Assembly: GCA_009760855.2 (NCBI GenBank)
Contig: WPIO01000007.1
Span: forward strand, 8,509,001-8,573,000
Length of the DNA stretch: 64,000 nt
Direction: 5' to 3'
From: Cristatella mucedo
Lineage: Eukaryota > Bryozoa > Phylactolaemata > Cristatellidae
In this document: in pieces, positions 33,758 to 46,574 of the stretch
Position numbering within the stretch: the first letter of the stretch is position 1
Layout: the number at the start of each line of letters is the position of its first letter
The notes under the pieces: generated by a model
The model's input: the letters and a program-made list of their open reading frames with translations, nothing else
Databases searched by the model: none
What the model was told of the DNA's origin: nothing
Translations under genes and position numbers: made by a program

Positions 33758-34585
33758 CTATTTGCATCCTTATGCCTGCTGATAATGTGCATGCTAACGC
33801 AATCATAAGCCAATTGACTTGCTTCCTTCACTGCACATGCAAAACATACTGAGCTCTCTAAAGGTACTATGCAAAAGGCTTCATCCTCTTATTATTAGTC
33901 TTCAGCCCTCCTTCGGACAAAAATAAAGGGTAGGACAACCAACACTCCCCGAGACCTGATCATGATTTATCACCCCAGACAAGGTAAAGTTCTGGGCCCT
34001 TCCTTGGCTTAATCTTGGCTATGTGTACGGTCTTCAGGCTAAGGTTTGGGCCATGCAATAACATATGGAGAGGTGAGTCAAGGGCAGCGTAAGAATTAGT
34101 GACGTTAAGTCTTGCCACAGGTTACCATAGTCTAGTGACCACATGAGTTATCTGACGACCCGGGACCGGTCCCTGGGTTCGAATGCAAACACGTCACCAT
34201 CCGGAATCAAAACCGCACTAGCAAAGCATACCTCTCACAGAAGTTGAAGGGACCCTCGAGAATGCACTGAAGCAGCTGCTTAAGCCATACAATGGTTTCG
34301 AAAACATCCGCATCTCGATACACTTAGCCATCCTGTTTGTGTCGGTGGGCACTTGATAAACCATTCGTGGAGAACATTGCCAACACGAGAAAATAAGAAT
34401 AATGTGCCGGCAAGACTCGAATCCGGAGGCCTTGAGCTTGGAATGAATAGCGAGACGCGATTTCGACCACTCGGTCACCGAGCGACAAAAGCGCTCGAGC
34501 CTGCCGCTGCCAGAGTACACGCACACACTGCTGCACACACGGGAGCGTCTGCGATCAGTTCACCATGTTCGGCAACTAAACTCGC

Positions 34586-34747
34586 CTTCGAGGTCGGTAA
34601 GCTGCGCCCGGAGCTCGCCGTCCTCGAAGCAGACGCTGGCAGCATTTCCTTTGTCGGCTTCCTTGAGCCGCTCGAAGAACTGCGAGACGGAACCTTTGTC
34701 TGAGTGAGGGCTGAAGCCAGAGAGTACAAGCAGCGGAGGCAGATTAC
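34586..34747 (-). CDS. Multi-RRM gene exon 11 (RRM-g first half, GC donor)
   Basis: 54 codons. The acceptor is 'gtgctgtcgttgcag'. No GT donor keeps phase and length; 'aag|gcgagt' does, so a GC-AG intron is proposed. It reads 'LLVLSGFSPHSDKGSVSQFF', then 'ASVCFEDGE'. It is GC-rich compared with its neighbours. Confidence 0.6.
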
Positions 34748-34831
34748 CTGCAACGACAGCACTTAGATTAAGCACCACGAAACTGCAAACGAATGACCTC
34801 TCAGAGTAAACGGCTAGATTATAAAATATAA

Positions 34832-34960
34832 TTCATTTGTACAGCATCCTAAGAGAACTTAATCTCTAATCAAGTGTTTAACACATGCGCCACGGGACTC
34901 GAGACTACGACCTCGGTCATCAGATACATTCACCTTGACCTTGGTTGAGGTGAGCATCTT
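34832..34960 (-). mobile_element. SINE-2, diverged
   Basis: Reverse complement of the SINE-2 plan: tail 'ataattcatttgtacagc', 'agagaacttaatct', then 'cgggactcgagactacgacctcggt' (B box region). Confidence 0.65.
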
Positions 34961-35479
34961 GGCCACCAGGTAGACTATTGCTCAAGCAGAAACACCGGCA
35001 GCGATTCGTACTTCATTGCTTCGGTCCAACGGCCATCACAACAGGCTTTCGCTCGACACTAGAAGAACTCATGCGTCTGTCGACGCAAGAGAAAAGCACA
35101 ATGGCCCACCTATGGCTGCTATGAGCCAGGAGATGGCACACTGGTGTGGTCATGCTTTAGTCATGCTCTGCTCCTTTACAGTGCTCTCGAACCTTCGGTG
35201 GCCAGTACAGATTGTTTCATGCAGCAGCCAACGAAAGATCGAGAAGAAAATCCGAGTTGACGTAGCAGAGATAGAAACAGAGATCTTTCGAACGTAAATG
35301 GTAAAATAATTGGCTGAACATTCCGGAAAAGCTCGAAAGGCCGAAATCAGCAGCATCACAACAACCAGTATCTTAAGCAATCAAAAGGAAACTGCTATCT
35401 CTTATCAGTCGTGAGCAGTCCAGAGCAAACGAGATAACATTCAGCTAAGAATAAAGGAGCAAGGAGTGAGGGAGCTAGG

Positions 35480-35670
35480 AGCAAAGAGAAGTCAGATCAC
35501 TTTGCGCCGAGTGTCTTCTCAGTATGCTTTAGCATGCTGACCAAAATACGATTTTGTACAAACCATTACCCTTTGGTTATTGATTCTCTTGCAGCAAATT
35601 TCCAAGTAGAGATTCAGTTCACTTAAGATGCTATACAAACGACCTATTATTATTATTATTATTATTGCTA
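35480..35670 (+). mobile_element. LINE-A 3' terminus, diverged
   Basis: 'ctcagtatgctttagcatgctgac', 'ctcttgcagcaaat', then 'gagattcagttca' and ATT repeats. Confidence 0.65.
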
Positions 35671-35876
35671 TTAACTATGTTGAGGTAAGGACTTCTATAT
35701 TGTGGCCTAACATAAAAGGTATAACAATTCTACACAGGTGTCCCATAAAAGGCAATCTGTCATTGCAAGGACCATAACAGCTTTGACTGGTGCAAAGCCA
35801 GGCTAGGTCACTGCATATGTGGCTTTTACATGTCTTTATACTCTTTTAATACAAGTGCGCCACAGTTAGAGCCTGC

Positions 35877-35878
<2 letters not shown>

Positions 35879-35969
<91 letters not shown>
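35879..35969 (+). repeat. (GT)n microsatellite, about 90 bp
   Basis: Uninterrupted gt dinucleotide; the Cys-Val ORFs over it are artefacts. Confidence 0.98.
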
Positions 35970-35971
<2 letters not shown>

Positions 35972-36534
35972 TATACACCTCGGCTTGTTTAATTCGTTCC
36001 GTGCCGGAGCTCGTAACTCAAATTACTCGTATGTCAAATCAATTTTCCCCATTAGCATGCATTGAAATGCCATTATCTGTTCCGGACCCCCCAAAAAACT
36101 ACACTTTTTTGTCACATGTTTTTAAATTAAAAATGTACTTATGGATAATGAATATTGTTTTAAAAACAATAAAATAGAATGTCTTGCAATAAACAGGTTT
36201 TATTAATCCTAATGTACAGGATAAACTTGGAGATCAGACGACTAATAAAGTTAGAGGAGAAAGGCTGAAATATATATCTGATTCTTATTTGCCAATTTTT
36301 GCCCTTTCCGCATGACTTTCCTCGCTTTCAGTTTATTGGCTGAGCATTTATGCTTATGAGCCGATTGTTATCAGTTATGCGATGAGCTCTGCCACGATGA
36401 TATTGCCTAAATAGAGTACAGTACGTACTTAGCTGTTCCAGCCTTAGCTGTTCCTGCCGTAGTCAGGTTTAACACAAGGATCTGGCGATCTTGTGCATCA
36501 AAGCACCACGATGGCTCACTCGAGTCTGTCTAAT

Positions 36535-36715
36535 AATAACAATACTGGCTGATTTTACAGCCTTTTTTGTATAGCGACAGAAGAGCCTTTACGGCTATCA
36601 CCACCGCTTGCAGTGGCGATAAAGGATCGCCCACCGCAGGATTCGAACCCACGACCTCGGGGCTGAGGTCGTGAAAAGCAACCCGGCCATTACGGCGTCT
36701 GGGAGCAAACCAACA
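36535..36715 (-). mobile_element. SINE-1, well preserved
   Basis: Reverse complement of the 21938 copy: aat tail, 'tagcgacagaagagcc', 'aaaggatcgcccaccgcagg', B box 'gattcgaaccc', 'acgacctcggggctgaggtcgtg'. Confidence 0.85.
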
Positions 36716-36799
36716 GGCCTGCGCTTGGCGTCTGTCACACCAGGATAGTAGGGCAGCGTCTTGTCGGCCGAGAGACAGCTCGTATGTTGAGGTACCACT

Positions 36800-36905
36800 A
36801 TTATATATATATATATTATATATATATATATAATATACATATATTATATATATATATAATATATATATATATTATATATATATATCATATATATATATTA
36901 TATAT

Positions 36906-36954
<49 letters not shown>

Positions 36955-36975
36955 ATATATATATATATATATATG
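36800..36975. repeat. AT-rich palindromic microsatellite
   Basis: (at)n runs joined by 'tatatatatta' and 'ataatatat' turns; able to fold into cruciform hairpins. Confidence 0.95.
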
Positions 36976-37054
36976 AACCTATAAATCACGACACACCCTG
37001 TCAGGGCATTGGGGTAACCTTGCTGTACATTTCCTCCTAGCTAAGTAGGCTTAA

Positions 37055-37170
37055 GGGCAGTGATAGCTCAGGAGGTAAGGTACTCACTCTTCACGACCAA
37101 GGAAGCCGGTGGTCATAGCCGTTCAGGCTCTTTTGCTGTTATACAAATGAGGCAGTTAAATCAGCTATAC
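37055..37170 (+). mobile_element. SINE-1, internally deleted
   Basis: 'agtgatagctcaggaggtaagg' A-box region joined to 'ggtggtcatagccg', then 'caggctcttttgctgttata'; the B box is lost. Confidence 0.65.
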
Positions 37171-37705
37171 ACATTAAAAATATAGATAGTTTCGTTGTAT
37201 CTAATGTAGGATAGACATATCAATGCCATTCTCAGTAAAGGAAAGGAAACTAGGAGTCGTGGGGAAAGAGAACATGGAAAAAAAACAAGCATGGCAGTTG
37301 ATGCCTGTCCCTGCAGATGACAAGAGATCACACCCAATACCTGAGTGGCCGAGGCTGTGGCCAACCGTGAGAGTGCATCAGCAAGTCATCCGTGAGCTGA
37401 CCTTACCTATAAACTGGTTTCAGTCAAGCCGACTAACAACCAGCTAGCTAGGCAAACGGCCGCAAAAGTTTATCGTAGGACAAAAGTTTGAGAATGAATC
37501 GCTAGCAGTTCAGTATCCTGCCGCCGATGACGATGAGTCTGACTTACTTATAATGCTTAAAGTGCATGCCATTAGGCCAGCACAGCAGTGAATCATCGTG
37601 TAGCTTGATGGACGTGTTGGAAATGCTATATAGCCTAGCTCACATTCAATGGGATCAATAATAAAAGGATGGCTTCCATTGCACAAGATAGAATAGCAAA
37701 CTTAC

Positions 37706-37837
37706 TATGGCCAGTGAAGCCATCTTTCGAGCTGAATTTCTGGGCGTCTGAGACATAGCCAATTTCTTCATAATAAGGTGAATAATGCAGCTGATGGCCG
37801 TCGTAACTACCGCGATGGTTCACGATAGTTGTCAAAA
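37706..37837 (-). CDS. Multi-RRM gene exon 10 (RRM-f second half and linker)
   Basis: 44 codons. The acceptor is 'tttttatttgcag', the donor 'gtaagt'. It reads 'LTTIVNHRGSYDGHQLHYSP', then 'YYEEIG', the YY-EIG end typical of PARP14-type RRMs, then a Ser/Asp/Lys linker. Confidence 0.75.
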
Positions 37838-39934
37838 CTGCAAATAAAAATTATTACCATAAAACTTTTGCTTCTGCAGCATCCCTGAAAACGTAATGAT
37901 ACAAGCAGATGCACAGCCACTACTGAGAGTCTGCTGTCAGCATTCCATGTAGGCTTGTAAAGGTAAAGTTGGCTTTTCAAGCTGTTGATTTGTGGCTAAA
38001 TTTGTAGTGCATCGCCATGTGGGCAGAATTTTGGGACTCGTGATTGCTAGACAGTCAGCTCTGCCCTTGAGGAGGCAAAACACTGACTGTGACGGTTGAC
38101 CGAACTGTCTTGTCCACACCCGTATGCCGGTTCAGTATATCGGCCTCTCTACAGCATTCAGGTGCTATCCTAATTAACGTTACTAGGGTCACCGGATGGG
38201 GAGCATGCACTATGCCAAGTTGCCAAGCACGAATGGAAGGATTTTGTAAATATTTATTCGCAATCAGATAATGCAGCTGCGAATGCATCTATGGTGGTCC
38301 CTGCAAACACTTGCCACAACAGAAACAAGGACCCGGTCCTATGTAGAAAGTGCTATCACAGGAAATAAAGTCACAATACTTGAGAAATCTGCATCCTAAT
38401 GCTGGGTAAAACGAGCATGGACTAAGGGCTCTAACAACCGCCAAGGGTCACGACTAGCAGCGCCGGTTCAGGCTCCAAGTGGCCTCTGCAGAAACTCTTT
38501 CCGGTGCCCCAATCAACCCTACTGAGGAGACTCTACTCCCTAACTGGGAACAATCCCCGCTTCGATTCTCCAACAGGGAACAGGAACACTCAGAATGTGA
38601 ATCGCGTGCCCTTACAGTGAAGGTGTCTGATGGTGCGTGCCGCCGGCTGCGTCACCAGCCTTTTCACTGATCGCCTTACTCCAGATCTCCTGTAGTTGTT
38701 GATGGTGCCAGTACCTACCCACCTCCCTATGTGTCAATGTCTCAAGTCAGGTAAGTGACTGGCCACGAGCAAGCACAACCTTATTCTTAAATGGTTTGAG
38801 CAAAAGGTAAATCCTCCTTAGTTGGACCCAAATACAAACACTCAAATCCAACCTTTGCAGAAATGGACAAGCCGGACATCTAACAGCTAACATCTAATGT
38901 GAGGAGGCCAGGCTGACGTTGACATTTCCACAACCAACCAAAATTAAAATCACTCTGAGCCTTTACACAATCTTTGCTTGGGGCTCAGGTGTTTTTCAGC
39001 ATAGCAGTTGAACTTCACTGCACCTTCACACTCCCCTGCCGTTCAAGGGCTCGGGTGTTTCTTCTGCCTAGCCGACCTCTAATGCTAGCCCTTACAGAGA
39101 CCAGGATGATTTTAAGCCTGGCAATTCTGTCTTCAATTAAGCCAAGCTAGTGCTAGGCCAAAACTCGGACTTCGCCTGACTTCTGTCAAGGACTGATGAG
39201 TCTCTCCCGCTAACAATAGTTGGCACCAAAATTATGTCCACCTGGCGATATCCTACAAATCCACATACGCACTCTGGTAAGCAGTTGTGCACTCCTATGC
39301 TGACGAATGTATGCACGTAGGGGAAGCATGCACAGTTGCAACATAACCTCAAGATAACAAATTTAGCATAATTAGCAGTTAGGCCTAACTGAAACATGAG
39401 GGAATGGGTGCTTGCAAGCCAATACCACAGAAGTTTAACCGCACGTCGACATAGCACCAGTGGGGGAAGCATCCCTTTACTCAAAGCTGTCTGAGTGAGT
39501 ATGAGTGCATGCACATCCGTATGTAAGAGTGATGGTGGACACTAATCTCTATAGAATGCGTAGCAAAGATATAGAAGCATTGTTTGTGGACTAGAAAGCA
39601 AACAGTACCCACAGGAAAAGTATCCAGTCGGTGAAACTGCCACAGGTTTGAATCTAGGGTTCAATTGGCACAGTGCTCAATGGTAACATTGTAATTCCGA
39701 GATTAAATGAAACAAGATCATACAAGAGCGCCAAGATCAGCAATGCATTTTTGACGGTGACTTGATATTCAGGAGTTTTGAAGAAGAATTTGAAGAAACC
39801 CCTCTGTAACCCACATAAGTACTTGAGGGTCACGATGCTAGGAAATTTTTGCAAAAAGTACTATTTCTCGGAGACTCACAGTGTACCCTTTGATCTTAAG
39901 CTAGGGATTGGGCCTTGGCTTGAAGATCTTACGA
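37838..39934. other. Intron, no recognised feature
   Basis: Several scattered short ORFs on both strands; none has splice sites in phase 1 or a known motif. Confidence 0.4.
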
Positions 39935-41290
39935 TTTTGTAGTGCTCTCCGTCTGTGACTCTGAAAAGCCACAAAGACTATATGAGTGCTATGCAGGAGA
40001 GTTTTGCATAGCGCATTAACCGCCTAAGTGGCTTTCGGTATGCATTCAGTAGCCAACAGATGCAACAGGTAGCTCTCACGAAGCAAGGAGAAATTAAAAG
40101 TCATTGCTGAGTCAGGAGAGCAATTGAGGTAGTGAGTAGCATGAAGCTAGCAGCTCCGGATGGCTTGAAATAATGTGCCACAGTCGGCAGATTGAGAGTA
40201 GATGTTTTTGCATAAGAATTGCGGAAGTGAGCTATACACTCTAATTCTACCTGCAGAGCAAAATCTTTTGTCGCCAACAGTCTTTAAGAGGAGGAATGGA
40301 ACAGCTAATTTATTGTCCATACAGGACCTGAGAGCGTGAAGAGGCTGAAAGTTGTGCAGAAGTTTAACTAGATATGAAGGAGCCATGCCACGGCGAGCCT
40401 ATGGGTCAGCATAAGAACTTCATCCGTTCTAACCGATAAGCTCTGCATCCGTTGATCAAACGGAAACCATTCTAGCTCTTTCAGCAAAGAAGACAGATGG
40501 TCAGACAAGCAGAAATGAAATTGACATTCACAGATGCGTTCTTTACTGTGAATCCAAGTCAGCAACTGATACAAAGCAACTTTCGTTGACTGCTGGTTTG
40601 GACTTGCCTTCAATTTATCAAGAACAGTAGTTTTAATTTAAGGATATCACACTAAGGAAAGCAAAAGAAGAATAGGAAAAATCTAGGATTACCTCTTCCA
40701 AATGAGTTGCCTAAATGGAGAACAGGAATGAACCGAGAAAATACCCTTTTGGAACTCCACATGTGCTGGATTAGCTACATGAGACCCCGACCATCAAGTG
40801 ACAGGAGCCACTTGTGACCTGACCCTCACACGACACATATTGAACACGATCAGACAAGTACCATTTAAGCCACACCAGTGCTTCGTCTGCCAGACCGATC
40901 GGTGTTTTCAATCGTTCAAGCAGAACATCGTGATCAATGATGTCAAATGCAGCAGACAGATCTAGCAGAGCTAGGGCAGTGACATTCCCGTCGTCGCTGC
41001 CACGTAGAATGTCATTGTTAACACGGAGGAGAGCAGTTTCAGTAGAGTGCTGCCTCTTGAAACCTGATTGAAATATTTCTGACATTCCATTATTTTCAAT
41101 ATGTTCAACCAGCTGCTTAGCAAAAAATTGTTCAGGAATCTTTGACAAGAAAGGAAAAAGGGAAACTGGGCGATAGTTTACAAGGACCTCTGTATCTAAT
41201 CCAGGCTTAAGTATGGGTCGAACGATTGTCGATTTGAAGGATTTTGGGACGACCCCTTTTCCCAGCAAGGGTATGCAGATAATTTGCCGT
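39935..41290 (-). mobile_element. LINE-B copy with RT core
   Basis: The 3' end at 39935 ('ctccgtctgtgactctg') leads to the RT C-terminus (40613-40147) and the RT core (41313-40771), with 'NYRPVSLFPFLSK', 'FQSGFKRQHSTETALL' and 'LALLDLSAAFDIIDH'. The YADD block is missing, so there is an internal deletion. This core differs clearly from LINE-A, showing two LINE families. Confidence 0.85.
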
Positions 41291-41510
41291 GCTCGAGTGC
41301 TGGGAGGGATCAAAGCTCAGGTACAACTGAGTGTCACCTGCATAGAAGTGAAATCCTAGGTTGTGCTTGGTGATAACATTGGCAAGAAGGAGAGTATAAA
41401 CAGTGAAAAGAAGCAGAAAGAGCATAGAGACCTGAGGTAACCCATACTTAAGTGGTATCTCAGATGATCTTTGTAAGATGAGGGTTGTCTACGGTCACCT
41501 AGGGACATAT
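41291..41510 (-). mobile_element. LINE-A RT fragment
   Basis: The minus ORF 41425-41207 reads 'LLFTVYTLLLANVITKHNLG', then 'FYAGDTQLYLSFD', with YAGD in place of YADD. It abuts the LINE-B copy. Confidence 0.75.
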
Positions 41511-41816
41511 TAGTTGCACACAGCAAGTTGGTTAAGTCTACTGAATTTCAGCTATGTACTATTGCAGGAATTTGGGCATGTTTAGACATGGACACCACGG
41601 CCAAGCTGGTCTACGTACTTGTTACATCCCGGCTACACTTCTGAAACTCACTACTTGCAGGGAGTCACTGTATAAGCTAGGATAGCAAGTTACATAGAGT
41701 CTCACTAAAAATTGCAGTGAGATAAAGTCCACACTTTCACAGAGTCTCCAAGGTCACTTCCGGCACTAGGAGCAGAAGGACATATACTGCCAGATTTAAG
41801 TTAAGATTAGATTGAA

Positions 41817-41953
41817 GGCCGGATTGATTCAGCAGTTAAGGTACTCGCCCTGACCAAGGTCTGGCTGAGGTCGTGGGCTCAAGCCCTGAGGCATATGTGA
41901 AACCCCTGAATAAAGATTAAGTTCTCTTGCGGCGCCATACAAATGAATAATAC
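41817..41953 (+). mobile_element. SINE-2
   Basis: Head 'ttcagcagttaaggtactcgccc', B-box-like 'gtgggctcaagccc', 'atatgtgaaacccctg', then the tail 'aagattaagttctcttgcgg' and 'gaat' end, which copies the LINE-A 3' end. Confidence 0.75.
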
Positions 41954-42134
41954 TTTTTATATTTTAATGGTGGTATGCAGATAGGCTGCTTGGCCGGCCC
42001 AGAGCACGACGAATTATTCAAGATAAGGCACCAACAGCTGGAAATATATGCCAGTCTGCAAGGAGATGCTACACGTGGGGTCACTGCTGCTTTGACTAAA
42101 GCAAGCAAAGTTTGGCTGCAAATTTCTGGCATAC

Positions 42135-42368
42135 CATCAGATGAATTCAGGACGACTGTGGCTTCAGTTCCAAGAATATCAATTTTCGTCACACAGCCTG
42201 TATTTCCGCCGCTGGAAGTAGGATGCTCCAAGAACAATGTTAGATTAAGGCGAGTTAAACCACTAGGTAGACCGGTAACAAGCAAGTGGGTAGTTGGCTG
42301 AATTCTTTTGATGGCCAGTTGGTGGCCACCAAGAGTGTTGTAACAAGAAAAGCGTATAACCTTATGAG
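42135..42368 (-). CDS. Multi-RRM gene exon 9 (RRM-e second half and RRM-f first half)
   Basis: 78 codons. The acceptor is 'ctttttctcttttcag', the donor 'gtatgc'. It reads 'HKVIRF..YNTLGGHQLAI', then 'HLLVTGLPSGLTRLNLTLFL' and 'EATVVLNSSD'. The frame stays open past the donor to 41917, but the chain and phase support splicing here. Confidence 0.8.
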
Positions 42369-42529
42369 CTGAAAAGAGAAAAAGACACTTGACAAAGGCT
42401 ACACATACCACTGCTATCAGCATCGACATTAAAGAATGCATATTCAAGCAGCACACCACAGTGGTGGCGCAGTTTAGAAAAGCAAATCTCTGACGTTAAG
42501 GAGATATATAAGCAAATATAACGTAGAGC

Positions 42530-42778
42530 AAAGTAAAGGTTAGCTGATCGACAGCCTCAACTATATAGCAGCCCAAGAGCCACATAATGGCTCACCCCGA
42601 TTGCAAAAGGAATTAAAGAATTGCTTGCTGAAGGATTTGAATGCATGACTTAGCAAGTAAGGTACGAGCACTTTATCCCCAGGTTTAGTCATGCTTAATT
42701 TATATAACATGTAAAGTGCTTAGAAAGCGATTGTCTTCTCTGAGGGCATTATACAAATAATTACTATCATTATTGTAA
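42530..42778. mobile_element. SINE-1 (minus) followed by LINE-A 3' terminus (plus)
   Basis: SINE-1 reverse complement at 42530-42690 ('tatagcagcccaagagcc'). A LINE-A terminus follows at 42700-42778 ('tgtaaagtgcttagaaagcg...gagggc' and 'tta' tail). Confidence 0.65.
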
Positions 42779-43082
42779 GTCGAAGACCTGGAGGCTCAGT
42801 GAAAGTTAAACTTGTGACATCATCTCACGACCAAAAAAAATAATGCAAACGTAAAAAGCAAGATTGACAGATTTAGGCACAGTTCATCATGCAGTAGATA
42901 GTACAATCAAGTTTCAACAAAGTTCTTGACAGGAAAGATAACCATAGCACCAATGAAGAGCAAGATCACATACATGACTTTGATACATAATTGTCTATAA
43001 AAAATATACAGGTAGAACTAACACCGTTCCGTCTCAATCAGGGCTCTGATCATTGATATTTCGATTAAACAACCAGATGCAG

Positions 43083-43202
43083 CATCAATGTTATCGCCTC
43101 GACCAAGGTCTGGCTGCGGTCGTGGGCTCGAGCCCCGTGGAATATGTGAAGCGCCTGTATAGAGATTAAGTTATCTTAGGTGGCTATACAAATGAATTAC
43201 TT
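43083..43202 (+). mobile_element. SINE-2
   Basis: 'ccaaggtctggctgcggtcg', 'gggctcgagccccg', 'tgtgaagcgcctgtatagag', 'ttaagttatctt', tail 'caaatgaatta'. Confidence 0.8.
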
Positions 43203-43283
43203 AAAATACCAAAATTTATTTATAGACGAGGGCTTGCTGCTAAGCCACGTGTGTGGCCGTAGATGACATAGCCCTTTGACTGG

Positions 43284-43285
<2 letters not shown>

Positions 43286-43362
<77 letters not shown>
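43286..43362. repeat. (AT)n microsatellite
   Basis: About 75 bases of pure at dinucleotide, 360 bases from exon 8. Confidence 0.97.
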
Positions 43363-43367
<5 letters not shown>

Positions 43368-43721
43368 ATTCATTTTGGCTGAATTGGACAAACAACAACT
43401 AAGAAGCATTGCGATCGGCAAGAAACTCCAGCGGTTCTGCTGCGGTTGGTAAAATTTGGCTGCAGCATGTGCAACCACTCGTGAAGACAGAACCGACATA
43501 TATGCACCAGAATCTGTTTTCAGCTTACTCAGAAGCATCATAGTGGCTTAAATGAATTTAATGAATAAAATTTAATGGAAAGTGAGGCACTCCATTCTTT
43601 GTTCAAGAAGTCTTTCCACGTGGGCAAACACAACACAAGGGTATTCTTCAGCAGATCTGGAAAATGGACTGAGGGAACAAGAGGCACAGTGCATCGTCGT
43701 CTCACGATGTCGAGCACATAC

Positions 43722-43964
43722 CGACAGGCACATTAAAGAAGGCAATAGCAGCACTGTTGTCATCTTTGAAGTGCAGTTCTTGTGGACAAGTGCCTGTGGC
43801 TGAACTAAGCCACCACCAGAGGCTCTCGCGCCACTTCTCTGACTCGGGGTAGCCACTGATAAATAGTGCTTGCTCTTGGGTCACCTGTTTGCTCTCCAAG
43901 AGCTGCACCTGCAACTTCGTATGGTTCAGCTGACAGAAGCCGGCCTCCACTACTCGGCGGGCCA
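43722..43964 (-). CDS. Multi-RRM gene exon 8 (RRM-d second half and RRM-e first half)
   Basis: 81 codons. The acceptor is 'ctttttcatttatag', the donor 'gtatgt'. It begins with helix 2 'ARRVVEAGFCQLNHTKLQVQ', then strand 1 'ALFISGYPES' and strand 3 'SAAIAFFNVP'. Confidence 0.8.
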
Positions 43965-44392
43965 CTATAAATGAAAAAGACAGGTATTAAGATTAAAATT
44001 ATATGCAATGAGATGAGCAAACGATCTGGTCTATGCTGTGACAATGCTTGTATAAGCCAACAAGGTGTATCGGCCAAATCGTCCGAGTCACACAGCGGGT
44101 TTAATGTGGCCAGATAAATCTGTTTTGGTGTTTGCATCAACAGAACTAGCAAACGTACAGTGCCCAACAAGTCCTACATTTGATGGTTTGAGGCCCATAT
44201 CCTTCGGGGATGAACGAAGTAACACTATGTGCGATTTTAAGGGCTTTATTGCAGATGTTTGGCAGGAGCTGTATCCATGCAAACGACCGTATCAGCTGTT
44301 CTTGATGCAAAATGAGGGGTTGGTCTGGGGTATTAAGCTAGAAAACCCTTATAGCATCGATAACCAAGTCATTTCTAGCCCTTATCATCTCG

Positions 44393-45365
44393 CCTGGGTA
44401 TTACTGGCACTGCACTGCAATGGTTTAGGTACTATCTCTTTGAGAATTTCCGAGCGTAGATGTCTCAGGCGAAATGACAGGCAATGAGCATTTTAAATAT
44501 GGGGGATCTGTATTTGGTCCACTTTTTTCACAAGGAACATTCTCCCTTTGCCGATATAATCGCCAAGCACAATCTAGGCATTCACTTTTACGCAAATGAG
44601 TCAGCTATACTTTGCTTTCCTCCTCCCCTCGTTCTACCATATCAGACTCTCTCAACTTTCTTTCAGCATGTATTGCTGACATTTACACTTACCTTTTCAA
44701 ATTGAATGGCAGAAAAACCAACTTACTTGTTATGGGCAAATTTAATGCTGCTTAGGCAATGATGCCACAGCCTAACTGGTCCGAGCGTGTGACATCCCAA
44801 ATTTGAGTTTTATAACACTATTTACAGAGCTTCCTGCCTCAGCAATAAGACACTTAGAGTTGGTGCAGAACTAGGCCGTTAGGCTTGTCTTTTGTCAAAG
44901 TCACCACTGCCGTACTTAATGACTGCTTGCCTACCTGCACAGGGTCCCTATCAAGCTATATTATCGATTTCAGAGTTATGTCACTCACTTGAAGGTCTCC
45001 TCATTCTTTCGCTCCACCCTGCCTTTCTGAAATACTACCTAATCATGCTTTTTGTCGTACCATCTGCTCATGTGACTCAAGTCGTGTAGAAGTGCCACAA
45101 ACAACTTCGAATTCGTTGAAGACAATGCCTTCGGTCCACATTCTTTCAAAGCATGAAGTTCACTCCCAACTGGCATCACAACAACCTCTGACTTGATGAC
45201 ATAGAAAAGAAATTATAAATTCAGCTGGTCCTCACAGCACTTGCCCAGTCTGTGAATATTATCTTTTGTGTGCTTAGTCGTGCTGAGGTTGTGCATTTTA
45301 TAACTAATTGACCTGGCGGAATATGTAAAGTGCCCAGATTGACAAATGCATTGCTAATATTATTA
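44393..45365 (+). mobile_element. LINE-A copy, diverged
   Basis: Begins 'gcctgggtattactggcact' (motif just after RT motif A), then 'ADIIAKHNLGIHFYANES' with YANE instead of YADD, decayed C-terminus and a 3' end at about 45365. Confidence 0.75.
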
Positions 45366-45675
45366 CACAATTAATGTTAGCTCATTTTGTGGATCTTACT
45401 CAGTGTGCCCATATCATCTGAGTGACCGGTAGAACACCTCTGTGATAAGGTACACAATCTGATTTGAGAGATGCAGCAGTGGGGAGGGGTAGCTGAAGGT
45501 GTTCAATTCTGCATGCAATTCTTCAAGCATACACTATTCTGCATGTTTTTGTCAACGAAGAAGAACACACTACTCCAGCTGTCATGCCACACGGGCAGGG
45601 AAGTAAGATTGCATGGCCCTGCTCGGCAAATGATTTCTGGTCTTAAGCATTTGCTAAGTGTCTGTCAGACTCTCC

Positions 45676-46168
45676 TGCTGCAAGAATGGATGACATCAGT
45701 ATATGGATGGCAGCAAACTTTCTTAAATTGAATGACGATAAAACCAACTTACTAGTTATGGGCAAATTAATATGATTCAAAAATTAGAGAGGCAAAAGCT
45801 CAAAATCGGCTCTGTCAGCATATCTCCTTCTGAATCTGAACGAAATGTAGGTGTCATGTTCCGAAGTCACCACTCATTAGACGATCACAGCTCCATAGTC
45901 GAGTCTGCCTACTTTAAGCTGTGTAACATTCCTAAAATATGGGATTGTTTTTAAGTCAGGAATACCACATCTAAATTGGTCCATACATTTATGACATCCC
46001 ATCTTGACTTCTGTAGCTCACTGCTTGCTGGTCTACCGGCTTGTAAAATCAGCCACTTACAGCTGGTGCAAAACTCTGCAGCTAGGCTTTCCTGTCGTAA
46101 ACGTCGCAGTTGCCACATCGCAACACTTCTCGCCTGCCTGCCCTGGGTCCCAATCAAGCAACTATAAG
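45676..46168 (+). mobile_element. LINE-A copy, left half (host of a nested LINE)
   Basis: RT C-terminus in two frames ('LNDDKTNLLVMGK'-like start, 'SESERNVGVMFRS', 'VHTFMTSHLDFCSSLLAG'). It is cut at 46168 and continues at 48799. The last 8 bases 'actataag' are repeated at 48799-48806. Confidence 0.85.
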
Positions 46169-46172
46169 CGAC

Positions 46173-46207
<35 letters not shown>

Positions 46208-46574
46208 CACTTGATAAAGCACCCTCGGAAAACTTAATCTCTCTTTCTAAGCTTTTACATTTGCTGCAAAGGAAAATGTAATTGAATGGTGAGTAATATC
46301 ATACTTGATAAACAAACAAAATGAATAACATGGTTAGGGGTGACATGCACAGGGTCAGCATGCAAATGTGGTTAGTGGCAGCATGCACAGTGTCAGCACG
46401 CATAAGCACATCAAGGACGAATCACAGTGACCCACTAAATGCTGTCCTAAATAGGTGTTTTTAAGTGCTTTTTAAATGTAGTCAGGTCAGTGGATGTTCG
46501 GACGCAGGTCGGGAGGGAGTTCCAGGCTTTGGAAGCATACGAACTAAATGCACGGTCTCCCAAGGATTTGAGGT

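Noticed and set aside
35830-36177. 115-codon Cys/Val ORF
   Set aside because: Produced by the (GT)n repeat.
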